Positions 16,201 through 25,346 of a stretch of 64,000 nucleotides of DNA are shown here, piece after piece (within the stretch, counting starts at the first letter, position 1; each line of letters begins with the position of its first letter). The position numbers and the translations under genes were made by a program. Below the pieces are notes generated by a model. The model ran no database searches, was not told where the DNA came from, and worked only from the letters and a program-made list of their open reading frames with translations. Origin of the DNA: Planctomycetota bacterium (GTDB taxonomy: Bacteria > Planctomycetota > UBA1135 > UBA2386); assembly GCA_016713175.1 (NCBI GenBank), contig JADJPQ010000003.1, forward strand, positions 1 to 64,000, written 5' to 3'.

Positions 16201-18691
16201 AGCCGGGCAGACCCGTCGTCGGCACGAACAGGCCCTGCGTCGACACCGGCAGGCCGACCAGCAGCGGCAACGGCGGGATCGGCAGCGTCAACGCAACACT
16301 GCCGGTCGCGTTGGTCGGCAACACCGCCAGCGAAGCCAGCGTCGGCGTCGACAGTTCGTAATTGCCGGCGATGCCGGCGAGCAGCAGCGGCGCCGGCCGG
16401 TTGCCGATGCTCGCCAGCACCACCATCACGCCGCTGCCGCCGGAGCCCGGCAACGACCAGAGCAGCAGATCGATCGCGCCACCGAGCGCCGGTCGCACCG
16501 AACTCGACAGCTGCCGCGTGTGGTTCCAGGCGATTCCTTGATCACCGTTGCCGGCCCCGCCGCGCAGGATCTCGAGGTCGCCATCGCCATCGGCATCGGC
16601 CGCGACCAGCGCCGCGGCGTACTCGGCGGTCGGCAGCGGCGGCATCGCCCACCGCGCCGAGGTCGCATCGGTGAACGTGCCGGCGCCGTCGTTGACGAGT
16701 ACCCGCACGCTATCGCTGCCGGCACCGATCAGCGCCACCAGATCGCGGTCGCCATCGGCGTCGAGGTCCTCGAACACCAGCGCCTCGCCGTTGCAGACGA
16801 TCGGCGGCAGCGCGCCCGGCATCGGGGTGAACACCCCGGCGCCGTCGTTGGCCAGCAGCCGCAGCCCGATCGCGAAGTCGGCGACCACCAGATCGGCATC
16901 GCCATCGCCGTCGGCGTCGCCGCCGGCAACCGCCAGCGGCAACGGCCCAAGGTCGGCCGACCAGGTCGGAAACTCGGCGAAACTGCCGGTGCCATTGTTG
17001 CGCAGCAACAGGGTGCCCGTCGCGGTGCGGATGTCGGTCGCCAGGTCGAGATCGCCATCGCGGTCGATGTCGAGCATCACCACGCAACAGTGGTTGAACA
17101 CCGAGCGCAGGGCCGTGCCGGTGCCGAACGCGCCGTTCCCCGGATTGCGGAACAGCAACAGGCCGTCGGTCACCATCCGCACGAGGTCCAGATCGCCGTC
17201 GCCATCGACATCGCCGATCGCCGGCGCGCCGCCGAGCCCTGGCCGGGTCGACTGGAACATCGAGGTGAAGGTGCCGGTGCCATCGTTGCGCCAGATGTCG
17301 AAGCCCGCGGTCGTGCTGAGCAGCAGGTCCTGGTCGCCGTCGCCATCGACATCGGCGAGTTGCGGTCGTTGCACCAGGCTCGTGGTCGTCGCCAGAGCCG
17401 GCGAGCGGGTCGCCGACCAGGTGCCATCGCCGCGACCATGCTGCACGACGAGTCCGCCGGTGTTCGGCAGCAGCAGGTCGGCGCGACCATCGCCGTCGAC
17501 ATCACCGGCGATCGGACACTGTCGGTAGTTCAACGCTCCGGTGGGCGACTGCAGGGCACGATCGATGGCAGGATCGGTGATGATCCCGCTCGGCCCGCCC
17601 CAACCGACGCGCACCGCGACACCGGCGGCGAAGCCTGCCACCACGTCCTCGGCGCCGTTGCCATCCAGGTCGCCGACGCCGAGGCCGGCCGGCGTTGCGC
17701 CGGAGAACAGTCCCGAATGCACGAACTGCCGGCTGCCGGCTGCGCGCAACAATTCGATGCTGGTCGCAGTCTGCAGCAGCAGATCGTCGCGACCATCGCC
17801 GTCGACGTCCAGGACCTCCAGCCGTTGCACGTTGCCGCCGGTGGCCACGCCGGCCTGGAACGTGAAGTTCGTGGCGTTGCGCCACAACACGTCGACGTCA
17901 CCGTTGAACCACACCGACGCGGTGTCCGGCCGCAGGTCGCCATCGAAGTCGCCGACCGCGGTGAACAGGTGGCCGGCGCGCATCGGCGGCAGCTGGCTGC
18001 GCGCATCGGTGAACCGCCCGGTGCCGTCATTGGCCAGCAGCAGGTAGCCGGCGCCGATCGAACTGGCGGCGACATCCAGATCGCCATCGCTGTCGTAGTC
18101 GAGCAGCACGGGGAACGCATTGGTCGGCGCGTTCGCCGGGATCGCCGGCGCATCGAACGCAAACGTCCGGTTGCCGCCATTGCGGTGCAGCTGCAGCGGC
18201 TGGATCGGTTGTGCCCCGGGCACCGGCGCGACGACCAGGTCGGCGTCGCCGTCGCCATCGACGTCGCCGATGGCGGCACCCTGCAGGCTCGCCGCGCCGA
18301 TCGTCGTCAGGGCCAGGGACGACAGTGCGCCACCCTGGTTCTGGAACGCCACCAGCACCCCGGGAGCACTGCCGCTTCGCGGCACCGAGAACAGATCGCG
18401 GTCGTTGTCGCCGTCGATGTCGACGAGCAGCAGCCGGCCCGGTGTCGGCAGGTTGCCTGCCGGCAGAGTCCACGAGTTGCCGTTCCGCAGATACACCTGG
18501 GTGGTACCGCCGCCGACGACATCGCTGTCGCCATCGTTGTCGAGATCGCCGATCGCGAACGACGCATGCGTGGTCACCGCCGGCAGGAACGATCCGCCGG
18601 TGCGACCCTGCAGCGGCATGAACTGCGATTGGGCTGCGGCGGTCCCAGCGGTCGTAGCCACGGCGAGAACGAAGAGGTTGCGTGCGTGCAT
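16166..18691 (-). CDS. Exported FG-GAP/VCBS repeat protein
   Basis: 841 residues from MHARNLFVLAVATTAGTAAAQ, a signal peptide; the longer frame adds only eight residues. About fourteen copies of the calcium-loop motif D-x-D-x-D-G-D-x-D are visible (for example GDLDNDGDSDVV, GDVDGDGDADLV, LDIDRDGDLDLA), spaced about 45-65 residues apart. This is the signature of FG-GAP/VCBS beta-propeller repeats, found in integrin-like extracellular proteins. The final ~100 residues lack the repeat and end in a tail motif (STQGLFVPTTGLPGFTNAL) similar to other exported proteins here. The likely location is outside the cytoplasm or on the surface, role unknown. It sits 8 bases downstream of the kelch gene and is probably co-transcribed with it. 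Confidence 0.9.
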   Translation of the reverse strand: MHARNLFVLAVATTAGTAAAQSQFMPLQGRTGGSFLPAVTTHASFAIGDLDNDGDSDVVGGGTTQVYLRNGNSWTLPAGNLPTPGRLLLVDIDGDNDRDLFSVPRSGSAPGVLVAFQNQGGALSSLALTTIGAASLQGAAIGDVDGDGDADLVVAPVPGAQPIQPLQLHRNGGNRTFAFDAPAIPANAPTNAFPVLLDYDSDGDLDVAASSIGAGYLLLANDGTGRFTDARSQLPPMRAGHLFTAVGDFDGDLRPDTASVWFNGDVDVLWRNATNFTFQAGVATGGNVQRLEVLDVDGDGRDDLLLQTATSIELLRAAGSRQFVHSGLFSGATPAGLGVGDLDGNGAEDVVAGFAAGVAVRVGWGGPSGIITDPAIDRALQSPTGALNYRQCPIAGDVDGDGRADLLLPNTGGLVVQHGRGDGTWSATRSPALATTTSLVQRPQLADVDGDGDQDLLLSTTAGFDIWRNDGTGTFTSMFQSTRPGLGGAPAIGDVDGDGDLDLVRMVTDGLLLFRNPGNGAFGTGTALRSVFNHCCVVMLDIDRDGDLDLATDIRTATGTLLLRNNGTGSFAEFPTWSADLGPLPLAVAGGDADGDGDADLVVADFAIGLRLLANDGAGVFTPMPGALPPIVCNGEALVFEDLDADGDRDLVALIGAGSDSVRVLVNDGAGTFTDATSARWAMPPLPTAEYAAALVAADADGDGDLEILRGGAGNGDQGIAWNHTRQLSSSVRPALGGAIDLLLWSLPGSGGSGVMVVLASIGNRPAPLLLAGIAGNYELSTPTLASLAVLPTNATGSVALTLPIPPLPLLVGLPVSTQGLFVPTTGLPGFTNALLETILP

Positions 18692-18698
18692 GAGTTGC

Positions 18699-20870
18699 TC
18701 AGTTGCCGAGGTCACAGCGGAGTCCCTGGGTGGTGCGCAGGCTGCCAGCCGCGGGATCGAACACTACCGCCTGCGCGAAGATCGACGCGCCAAACCAGGC
18801 TGAACCGCCAGGCAGAGGCAGCGCGATCGCGGTGAAACCGCTGCCGCCGGGGATGGCTGCCAGCGATGCGTCGAGGTTGCCGAGCAGCAGCGAACAGCCG
18901 TTGCCGAGCGGCAAGCTGCCCTGCTGGAAGCCGAGCCCGAACACGACCAGCTCCCCCATGCGGGCCATGGTCTCGAGCCCGAACGCCGAAGTCCCGAGTC
19001 GCGGTCGCGTGCGCGCCGACAGCGTCGTCGCCGGCGTGCCACAGGCCGCACCGTAGGCCACGGCCTGCGCCGACAGACCGAGCTGCCATTCACTGACACC
19101 CTGGCCGTCGAACATCGTCAACCGCTGACCGACCAGCCCCAGCGCCAGGTTCGCGCTGCTGACCGTCGTACCGACCTGCGTCGCGATCGGCGTCCAGCGC
19201 GTGCCGTCATAACGCCACAGGTGCAGATCGATCTGGCCCGGACCGTTGAAGACATGCCCGACCAGCCACGATTCGAACCGGCCGATGTCGTACTGCAGGG
19301 ATGGACTCAGCAATGGCGGTGGCGACTGTGGCACCGTGATCCGTGTCCACTGCGCGCCGTCGTATTCCCAGGTGTCGTCGAACTGGTCTTGGGCGGTGGC
19401 CCCGTTGCGCCCACCGAACAACACCACGCGATTGCGGCCGAGATCGAACGTCAAGCCCGGCGACTCGCGTGGCACCGGCGCCACGCCGGCGACGATCTGG
19501 GTCCAGGCAGTCCCGCTCCACTCCCAGGTGTCATTGCGGAAAACCTGGGTGTCGCGGCCACCGAACAGGACCAGCCGATTGCGCGTCAGATCATGCGCCA
19601 TGCCCGCGGCGGCTCGCGCCGGTGGACGCACCGCCGCGGGCACGGCGGTCCAGGCGCCGTTCTCGAAACGCCACAGGTCGTCCAACACCAAGAGCGCACT
19701 GCCGCCATAACCACCGAACAACCAATGTCGCCGCTGCGTCAGGTCGAAGGCGGCGGCGGGGTACGACCGCGCCGACGGCATCGTCGCCAAGATCGGGGAT
19801 CGCCAGCCATTGCCGTCGAAGATCCAGGTGTCATCCGGGGAGCCGACATTCTGGAACCCGGAGAAGAACACCGCCTCGCCCGCGACCGGATCACCGGACA
19901 GCCATTGGCCATAGCGCGCCGAAGGCCGCAGATCGCCGTGCACGCGGGTCACGCTGTTGCCGTCGAAGGCCCAGACATCCGTCCGCCACGGTCCCTGCCC
20001 GGAGGCGCCGAACGGCGGGAAGCCGCCGAACATCCGCGTCTGTGCCCGCTGCGGGTCGTACCAGGCCACATGCCCCTGCCGCACCGGGTCCGCAACCGTC
20101 GTCGCCAACCGCCAGGAATAGCCGTTCCATTCCCACCATTGGCCGCTCGAGTCGGTGCCCCCGGACAACACCGTGACGCGGCGGATCGGATCATAGGTCA
20201 GACCCGCATTCTGGCGCGTCGTCGGCCAGGGCCCACCGACCGGTCGGTTGCGCCAATCGACGCCGTTCCATTCCCAGGTCGCCATCGCGGTGCCCAGCAG
20301 ACCACTTGGCGTCACCATCACGGTCAGGCCGCGCGACGAGTCGAACGCCATCCGCGGCGTGCCGCCACCATGAACGGGTGCCGTCGTCGGCTGCCGGTTC
20401 TGCCAGTTGCTGCCATCGAACTCCCAGGTGTCGTTGCTCGGCGCGCTGCCGCCGCCGCCGAACAGCACGAAGCGATTGCGCCGGGTGTCGAACGCGCCGC
20501 CAGCCCACTCGCGGCCCGGTGGTGACGCGGTGGTCTGCACGCGCGCCCACGCGGCTCCATCCCAGGTCCAGGAGTCGTTCAACAGCACGCTGCTGCCAGG
20601 TTCCCGGCCGCCGAACAGCACGACGCGCCGGCGCCCATCGTCGTACACCATGACGGCGCCCCGACGCCCCGACGGTCCGCCGACGACCGGTCGCGCCAGG
20701 AAGACGCCGTTCGCCAGTTCCCAGGTGCCGCCGTCGCCAGAGAACAGCACCAGCCGGTCCCGCCCCGGATCGAACGCACCGACGGCCAGCAGGTCGGGCC
20801 CATCGAGGCGGATCACCCCCTGGGCCACCGACGGCAAGGCGAACGACAACGCGACGGCGAGATGACGCAT
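18699..20870 (-). CDS. Exported kelch-repeat protein
   Basis: 723 residues from MRHLAVALSFALPSVAQG, a signal peptide. A start four residues earlier is possible, but the -10-like TATCGT (20890-20885) favours the inner Met. The body repeats the kelch pattern RLVLFGG-x(n)-NDTWEWDG-x-W, seen about nine times (for example RVVLFGGREPGSS, NDTWEFDGSNW, NDTWEWSGTAW), building a beta-propeller likely of six or more blades. The last ~130 residues form a separate module (GCSLLLGNLDA, LPLPGGSAWF, IFAQAVVFDPAAG) shared with other exported proteins of the window. Function is unknown, probably binding at the cell surface. It lies directly upstream of the FG-GAP gene. Confidence 0.9.
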   Translation of the reverse strand: MRHLAVALSFALPSVAQGVIRLDGPDLLAVGAFDPGRDRLVLFSGDGGTWELANGVFLARPVVGGPSGRRGAVMVYDDGRRRVVLFGGREPGSSVLLNDSWTWDGAAWARVQTTASPPGREWAGGAFDTRRNRFVLFGGGGSAPSNDTWEFDGSNWQNRQPTTAPVHGGGTPRMAFDSSRGLTVMVTPSGLLGTAMATWEWNGVDWRNRPVGGPWPTTRQNAGLTYDPIRRVTVLSGGTDSSGQWWEWNGYSWRLATTVADPVRQGHVAWYDPQRAQTRMFGGFPPFGASGQGPWRTDVWAFDGNSVTRVHGDLRPSARYGQWLSGDPVAGEAVFFSGFQNVGSPDDTWIFDGNGWRSPILATMPSARSYPAAAFDLTQRRHWLFGGYGGSALLVLDDLWRFENGAWTAVPAAVRPPARAAAGMAHDLTRNRLVLFGGRDTQVFRNDTWEWSGTAWTQIVAGVAPVPRESPGLTFDLGRNRVVLFGGRNGATAQDQFDDTWEYDGAQWTRITVPQSPPPLLSPSLQYDIGRFESWLVGHVFNGPGQIDLHLWRYDGTRWTPIATQVGTTVSSANLALGLVGQRLTMFDGQGVSEWQLGLSAQAVAYGAACGTPATTLSARTRPRLGTSAFGLETMARMGELVVFGLGFQQGSLPLGNGCSLLLGNLDASLAAIPGGSGFTAIALPLPGGSAWFGASIFAQAVVFDPAAGSLRTTQGLRCDLGN

Positions 20871-21067
20871 GGCGATGGACAAAGACGATACCGCGGAACC
20901 GGAAGTGGCAGGCGCGCGGAAGCAAGCAGCGTGCCGTCACCGACTCGGAACGGGTGCGGAAATCCCGAGCGCGGAGAAACCCAGCGACCCGTTCGCGGGG
21001 TTCGGCCCGATCGGCAACCCGATCGAGTCCCGCAGCACTGAACTTCCTGTAGTCACCGGACCGCGAA

Positions 21068-21096
21068 TTGGTGACGTCGCAACCGCACGCTACAAC
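21068..21096 (+). promoter_or_regulatory. Putative promoter of the adenylate cyclase gene
   Basis: TTGGTG (21068-21073), a 17-base spacer and TACAAC (21091-21096), with the ATG only 6 bases further on. The geometry is that of a sigma70-type promoter giving a leaderless transcript, and it supports the start at 21103. A divergent TATCGT at 20890-20885 would serve the kelch gene. Confidence 0.5.
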
Positions 21097-21102
21097 GCGC
21101 GC

Positions 21103-23208
21103 ATGCGTCGATCGTTCGCGGCCGTGGTCCTGGCAACGTGCTCGCTGCTGTTCGTGCTGCTGCTGCAGGCGACCGGGACACTGGAACGGCTCGAATTGCT
21201 GGCGCTCGACGCCCGTTACGCGACCGGCGTCGGCCGCACGGCACCGCGCGACGACATCGTGATCGCGTGGATCGATCAGGAGTCCCTGGACTGGCTGCAG
21301 GAACAGGACATCGCCTGGCCGTGGCCGCGTTCGGTCTACCAGGAAGCCCTCCAATGGCTGCGCGACGCCGGCGCGAAGGCAGTCGTGTTCGACATCCTGT
21401 TCGATCAGCACCAGTTCGCCGACGAGGATCGGGAGTTCGGGCAGGCATTGGCCGCGGGTCGCGGCGATGTGCTGGTCGACAAGTTCGTGTCGTTCCGGCC
21501 CGGCGCCCGCACGGCAGCCGAGACCGCACGGTTCCGCCTTCGCGGCATGCCACCGAGCGGCACCCTGAAGCGACCGCCGGAGCTCGGCGTGACGCTGCCG
21601 CTGCCGGAGTTCGAATCGGGCGCCGACCAGCTCGGCTTCGCCAACATCCAGGCCGATGCCGACAAGACGTTCCGCCGCTACGACGTGCTGCGCAGCTGGC
21701 AGCCGGTGGACGGTGCGCCGCTGTGGTATCCGTCGCTGGCGCTGGCGGCGGCGATGACCGCGCGCGAGGCCTCGGCTCTGCGGCTGACGACCGACGGTCT
21801 GGTGCTCGGCGACTCGCCGCCGGTTGCGACCGACGGCGCCGGCCGGATGCTGCTGAACTTCCGCGGTCCGGAGTTCACGTTCCCGAGGGTCAAGTTCGCC
21901 AACATCCTGCAGACCATCAATGCCGCGGACTCGGGCCAGGCACCGGTGTGCAAGCCCGAGCAGTTCCGCGACAAGATCGTGCTGATCGGCATCAACGCCG
22001 AGGGGCTCGAAGACGCGCACGCGACGCCGCTCAGCCGATTGTTCGCCGGTGTCGAGCTGCACGCCACGGCGCTGGACAACCTGCTGACCGGGGATCCGCT
22101 GCGCGCGCCGGCCTGGGAGCTGCCGTTGGCGATCGCCGCCATCGGCACGACCACGGCAACCGTGTTCCTCGTCCCCGGTGTCGGCGCCGCCGCCCTCGCC
22201 GTCGCTGGCCTGTTCGCCGCGTTGTTCGTTTGGGCATTGCTGGCCTGGAGCGCGTTGCTGGCCGTGCCGGTCGCGGCCCCGGCGGTCGGCGGACTGACCG
22301 CGACCGGCGCGTCGTTCCTGTGGCGGTTGGTCGTCGAGGGCCGGCAGAAACGGCAGATGCGCCGCGCATTCAGTTCGTACATGGCGCCCGAAGTGCTGGC
22401 CCAGGTGCTGCGCGATCCGGAACGGCTGACGCTCGGCGGCGAGACGCGCGAAGTGACGCTGTTCTTCACCGATCTCGCCGGCTTCACCGGCCTGGCCGAA
22501 CACATCGGACCGCAGGCGCTGGTCGCGTTCTTGAACGACTACTTCACGCGGATGTGCGAACCGGTGCTGGCGCAGCGCGGCATCGTCGACAAGTTCATCG
22601 GCGACGCGATCATGGCGATGTTCGGCGCGCCGCTGCGCAACGACGACCATGCGCTGTGCGCGGTGCGCGCGGCACTGATCGCCGCCGCGGTCAGCGAGCG
22701 GATCGCCGGCGAACTCGCCGCCGCGGGCAAACCGGCGATCGAGACGCGGATCGGCATCCACACCGGCGCGGCGGTGGTCGGCAACATGGGTTCGGCGCGC
22801 CGGTTCGACTACACGGCGATCGGCGACACCGTCAATCTGGCGTCGCGGCTGGAAGGCGCCAACAAGGCGTTTGGCACGCGCTGCCTGGTCAGTGAGACGG
22901 CCTGGAACACTGCGGCCACGGCGATCCTCGGTCGCGAGGTGGGACTGGTGGCGGTGAAGGGCCGCGAGGCGCCGATCCGGGTGTTCGAGCCGCTGGCGGA
23001 ACTGGCCACCGCCACCGCATCGCAACGCGCGTTCGCGGCGGCATGGGCGCACGCGATCGACCTGCTGCGCGCCGGTCGGCTGGTCGATGCCGATACGACC
23101 TTCGCGGCACTTGCCGAACAACGGCCGGATGACGCGCTGATCGCGCGGTACCGCGAACGACTGGCCGAACCCGGCTGGAACGGTGTGTTCAAGCTGGATA
23201 GCAAGTGA
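21103..23208 (+). CDS. CHASE2-domain class III adenylate cyclase
   Basis: 701 residues from the ATG MRRSFAAVVLATC. An N-terminal TM (about 5-20) precedes an extracytoplasmic CHASE2 sensor (about 30-330; DDIVIAWIDQESL, WPRSVYQEALQWLRDAGAKAVVFDILF). Three TM helices follow (about 340-410), then the class III cyclase domain (about 450-640). The two metal Asp residues are in LFFTDLAGFTG and KFIGDAIMAMFG, and the transition-state Asn/Arg are in VNLASRLEG. Lys in VDKFIGD and Asp in YTAIGDTVN fit ATP rather than GTP specificity. It should make cAMP in response to an outside signal. The start is supported by a promoter 6 bases upstream; the frame stays open further up but overlaps the divergent kelch gene. 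Confidence 0.92.
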   Translation: MRRSFAAVVLATCSLLFVLLLQATGTLERLELLALDARYATGVGRTAPRDDIVIAWIDQESLDWLQEQDIAWPWPRSVYQEALQWLRDAGAKAVVFDILFDQHQFADEDREFGQALAAGRGDVLVDKFVSFRPGARTAAETARFRLRGMPPSGTLKRPPELGVTLPLPEFESGADQLGFANIQADADKTFRRYDVLRSWQPVDGAPLWYPSLALAAAMTAREASALRLTTDGLVLGDSPPVATDGAGRMLLNFRGPEFTFPRVKFANILQTINAADSGQAPVCKPEQFRDKIVLIGINAEGLEDAHATPLSRLFAGVELHATALDNLLTGDPLRAPAWELPLAIAAIGTTTATVFLVPGVGAAALAVAGLFAALFVWALLAWSALLAVPVAAPAVGGLTATGASFLWRLVVEGRQKRQMRRAFSSYMAPEVLAQVLRDPERLTLGGETREVTLFFTDLAGFTGLAEHIGPQALVAFLNDYFTRMCEPVLAQRGIVDKFIGDAIMAMFGAPLRNDDHALCAVRAALIAAAVSERIAGELAAAGKPAIETRIGIHTGAAVVGNMGSARRFDYTAIGDTVNLASRLEGANKAFGTRCLVSETAWNTAATAILGREVGLVAVKGREAPIRVFEPLAELATATASQRAFAAAWAHAIDLLRAGRLVDADTTFAALAEQRPDDALIARYRERLAEPGWNGVFKLDSK

Positions 23209-23230
23209 ACGAACGGGTGTCCTGTCCGCG

Positions 23231-24247
23231 ATGGCCCTCGCCACCAGCACCGTCGACGCCGTGACCGCTGCCATCGCCCGCCGCGCCGACCTGCGCCGCA
23301 GGCTGCACGCCGACGGCACCGACTGCTACCGGCTGTTCCACGGCATCACCGAAGGCGAACCCGGACTGACCATCGACCGCTACGGGACGCTGCTGCTGGC
23401 GCAGACCTTCCGCGCCCCGCTGACCCACGACGAAGCCGACCGGCTCGGCGACGTCGTCCGCGCCGCCGGCGGCCTCGACCTGCCGTTCTGCTGCAATCAT
23501 CGCGGCGAACTGCCACCCGGCTTCCCGACCCACGAACCGACCCTGCCAGCGCTCGACGAGCACGTCGCCCATGAGCACGCCGCGGCGTTCACGATCCGCG
23601 CCCGCCATCGCGGTCAGGACCCCTGGCTGTTCCTCGACCTGCGCGTGGCGCGCCAGCGGATCCGCGAACTGGCGCTCGGCCGCGCCGTGCTGAACCTGTT
23701 CGCCTACACCTGCGGCGTCGGCATCGTCGCCGCGCTCGGCGGTGCCCGGTCGGTGCTGAACGTCGACTTCGCGACCAGCGCGCTCGCCGTCGGCACGCAG
23801 AACGCCGGCCGGAACGGCATCGGCAGCGACCGCTTCCAGGTGCTGCAATCGGACTGCATCCCGGTGCTGCGGCAACTCGCCGGCCTGCCGGTGCAGCGTC
23901 GCGGCAAGCACCGGCCCTATGCGCGAGTCGAGCGCCAGGCGTACGATCTGGTGTGCCTCGATCCGCCGCGCTGGGCGAAAGGCCCGTTCGGTGCGATCGA
24001 CGTCGAACACGACTACCAGTCGCTGTTCAAGCCATGCCTGCTGACCCTGGCGCCGGGCGGCATCGTCGTCGCCACCAATCACCTGCCGCAGGTGTCGCGC
24101 GAACAGTTCGCCGAACTGCTGCGGCGGTGCGCCGAGAAGGCCGGCAGGCCGCTGGTCGATCTGCAGATCGTGGGACCTGGCGAAGACTTCCCGTCGGCCG
24201 ATGGCCAGCCGCCGTTGAAAGTCGCGGTCGCTCGGATCGGCGGCTGA
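23231..24247 (+). CDS. RlmI-like class I SAM-dependent rRNA methyltransferase (no PUA domain)
   Basis: 338 residues from MALATSTVDAVTAA. The central region RLFHGITEGEPGLTIDRYGT matches the domain that links PUA and methyltransferase parts in RlmI/RlmK-type enzymes. The Rossmann motif is NLFAYTCGVGIVAALGGA, the acidic strand is VLNVDFA, and the catalytic loop is LVCLDPPRWAKG. Members of this family methylate 23S rRNA using S-adenosylmethionine. The usual N-terminal PUA domain (about 70 residues) is missing here, so substrate recognition may differ. The cysteine needed by m5C enzymes is not obvious beyond the DPP motif, so the modified base is uncertain. The gene begins 22 bases after the cyclase stop, same strand. 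Confidence 0.8.
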   Translation: MALATSTVDAVTAAIARRADLRRRLHADGTDCYRLFHGITEGEPGLTIDRYGTLLLAQTFRAPLTHDEADRLGDVVRAAGGLDLPFCCNHRGELPPGFPTHEPTLPALDEHVAHEHAAAFTIRARHRGQDPWLFLDLRVARQRIRELALGRAVLNLFAYTCGVGIVAALGGARSVLNVDFATSALAVGTQNAGRNGIGSDRFQVLQSDCIPVLRQLAGLPVQRRGKHRPYARVERQAYDLVCLDPPRWAKGPFGAIDVEHDYQSLFKPCLLTLAPGGIVVATNHLPQVSREQFAELLRRCAEKAGRPLVDLQIVGPGEDFPSADGQPPLKVAVARIGG

Positions 24248-24274
24248 TTCGGCGCCGGCAAGGGGCGGTTGCGT

Positions 24275-24303
24275 TTGCGCCACGGGCCGGAGAGGCCTAG
24301 TTT
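24275..24303 (+). promoter_or_regulatory. Putative promoter of the di-heme peroxidase gene
   Basis: TTGCGC (24275-24280), a 17-base spacer and TAGTTT (24298-24303), followed by the ATG at 24330 after 26 bases. Good sigma70-like geometry in an 82-base gap. Confidence 0.45.
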
Positions 24304-24329
24304 CGTCGCCCCCGTTCCCGAAGGTGCCG

Positions 24330-25346
24330 ATGTCCCGTTCCCTCCTGGTGTCGTTCTCCTGTCTCCTGATCCTGTCCGCCTGCGGCGATGACGGCAAAGC
24401 CGGAGGCCCGGCGGCGACCGTCGGCGGCCTCGAGACCGCGCAGCTGATCATCGAAGCCGACAACCCGCAGACCGAGGCCAAGGCCACGCTCGGCAAGATG
24501 TTGTTCTTCGATCCGCGGCTGTCGAACACCGGCAAGACGTCGTGCTCGACCTGCCACCAGCACGCACTCGCGTGGACCGATGGCAAGCGCTTCTCGCCCA
24601 AGGACGACGGCTCGCTGAACACCCGCAACTCGCCGTCGATGTACAACGTCGGCTACCTCGAGGACCTGTACTGGGATGGCCGCGCGGCGACGCTCGAGAA
24701 GAACGTCATGGCCGCGTGGAAGGCGAACATGGGCGGCCAGCCGGAGGAAGTCGCCAAGGCCCTGGCCGGCGTGGCGGGCTACACCGACCTGTTCCAGAAA
24801 GCGTTCGCGACCGGCCCCACGGGCGACAACATCGGCATGGCGCTGGCGTCGTTCCTGCGCACGCTGCAGAGCTCCGGATCGGCCTACGATCGCTACCAGG
24901 CCGGTGACAAGACCGCGCTGGGCAAGGAGGCGGTCAACGGCATGGAACTGTTCTTCGGCCGCGCTGGCTGCAACCTGTGCCACCACGCTCCGCTGTTCAC
25001 CGATCGCGGCTTCCACAACGTCGGCATCGGCATGGCGGCCGAGAAACCCGACGTCGGCGCCGGCGGCGAGAAGGCCAAGAACGATCCGAAGCTGCGCGGC
25101 GCGTTCAAGACGCCAGGACTGCGCGGCGTCGCGAAGACCGGGCCGTGGTTCCATGACGGCAGTGCGACGACGCTGGCGGAGGCGGTCAAGATCATGGCCA
25201 GCGGTGGCGTCGACGCGCCCGGCAACACCAAGGACCCGCTGCTGACCGATCGCAAGCTGACCGACAAGGAGATCGCGGACCTCGTGGCGTTCCTCGAAGC
25301 GCTGTCGAGCAACGAGCCGTTCACCGCGCCGACACTGCCGATGTAA
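24330..25346 (+). CDS. Di-heme cytochrome c peroxidase / MauG-family lipoprotein
   Basis: 338 residues. The signal MSRSLLVSFSCLLILSAC ends in a lipobox, so the protein should be anchored through Cys18 outside the cytoplasmic membrane. Two heme c sites are present: CSTCH (72-76) and CNLCH (214-218). Conserved family blocks include GKMLFFDPRLS, NTRNSPSMYNV, LFFGRAGC and FKTPGLRGVAKTGPWFHDG. Bacterial di-heme peroxidases of this family reduce H2O2 with electrons from small c cytochromes or, in MauG, oxidise protein residues; the sequence alone does not separate the two. The last 26 bases overlap the convergent lipoprotein gene. A TTGCGC/TAGTTT promoter lies upstream. Confidence 0.92.
   Translation: MSRSLLVSFSCLLILSACGDDGKAGGPAATVGGLETAQLIIEADNPQTEAKATLGKMLFFDPRLSNTGKTSCSTCHQHALAWTDGKRFSPKDDGSLNTRNSPSMYNVGYLEDLYWDGRAATLEKNVMAAWKANMGGQPEEVAKALAGVAGYTDLFQKAFATGPTGDNIGMALASFLRTLQSSGSAYDRYQAGDKTALGKEAVNGMELFFGRAGCNLCHHAPLFTDRGFHNVGIGMAAEKPDVGAGGEKAKNDPKLRGAFKTPGLRGVAKTGPWFHDGSATTLAEAVKIMASGGVDAPGNTKDPLLTDRKLTDKEIADLVAFLEALSSNEPFTAPTLPM

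Noticed and set aside
20869..21102. 78-residue N-terminal extension of the adenylate cyclase
   Set aside because: Overlaps the divergent kelch start and has no signal or domain; a good promoter lies just before the ATG at 21103.
20191..23319. 1042-residue minus frame spanning the cyclase and kelch genes
   Set aside because: Composite antisense frame; the cyclase is on plus and the kelch protein in a different minus frame.
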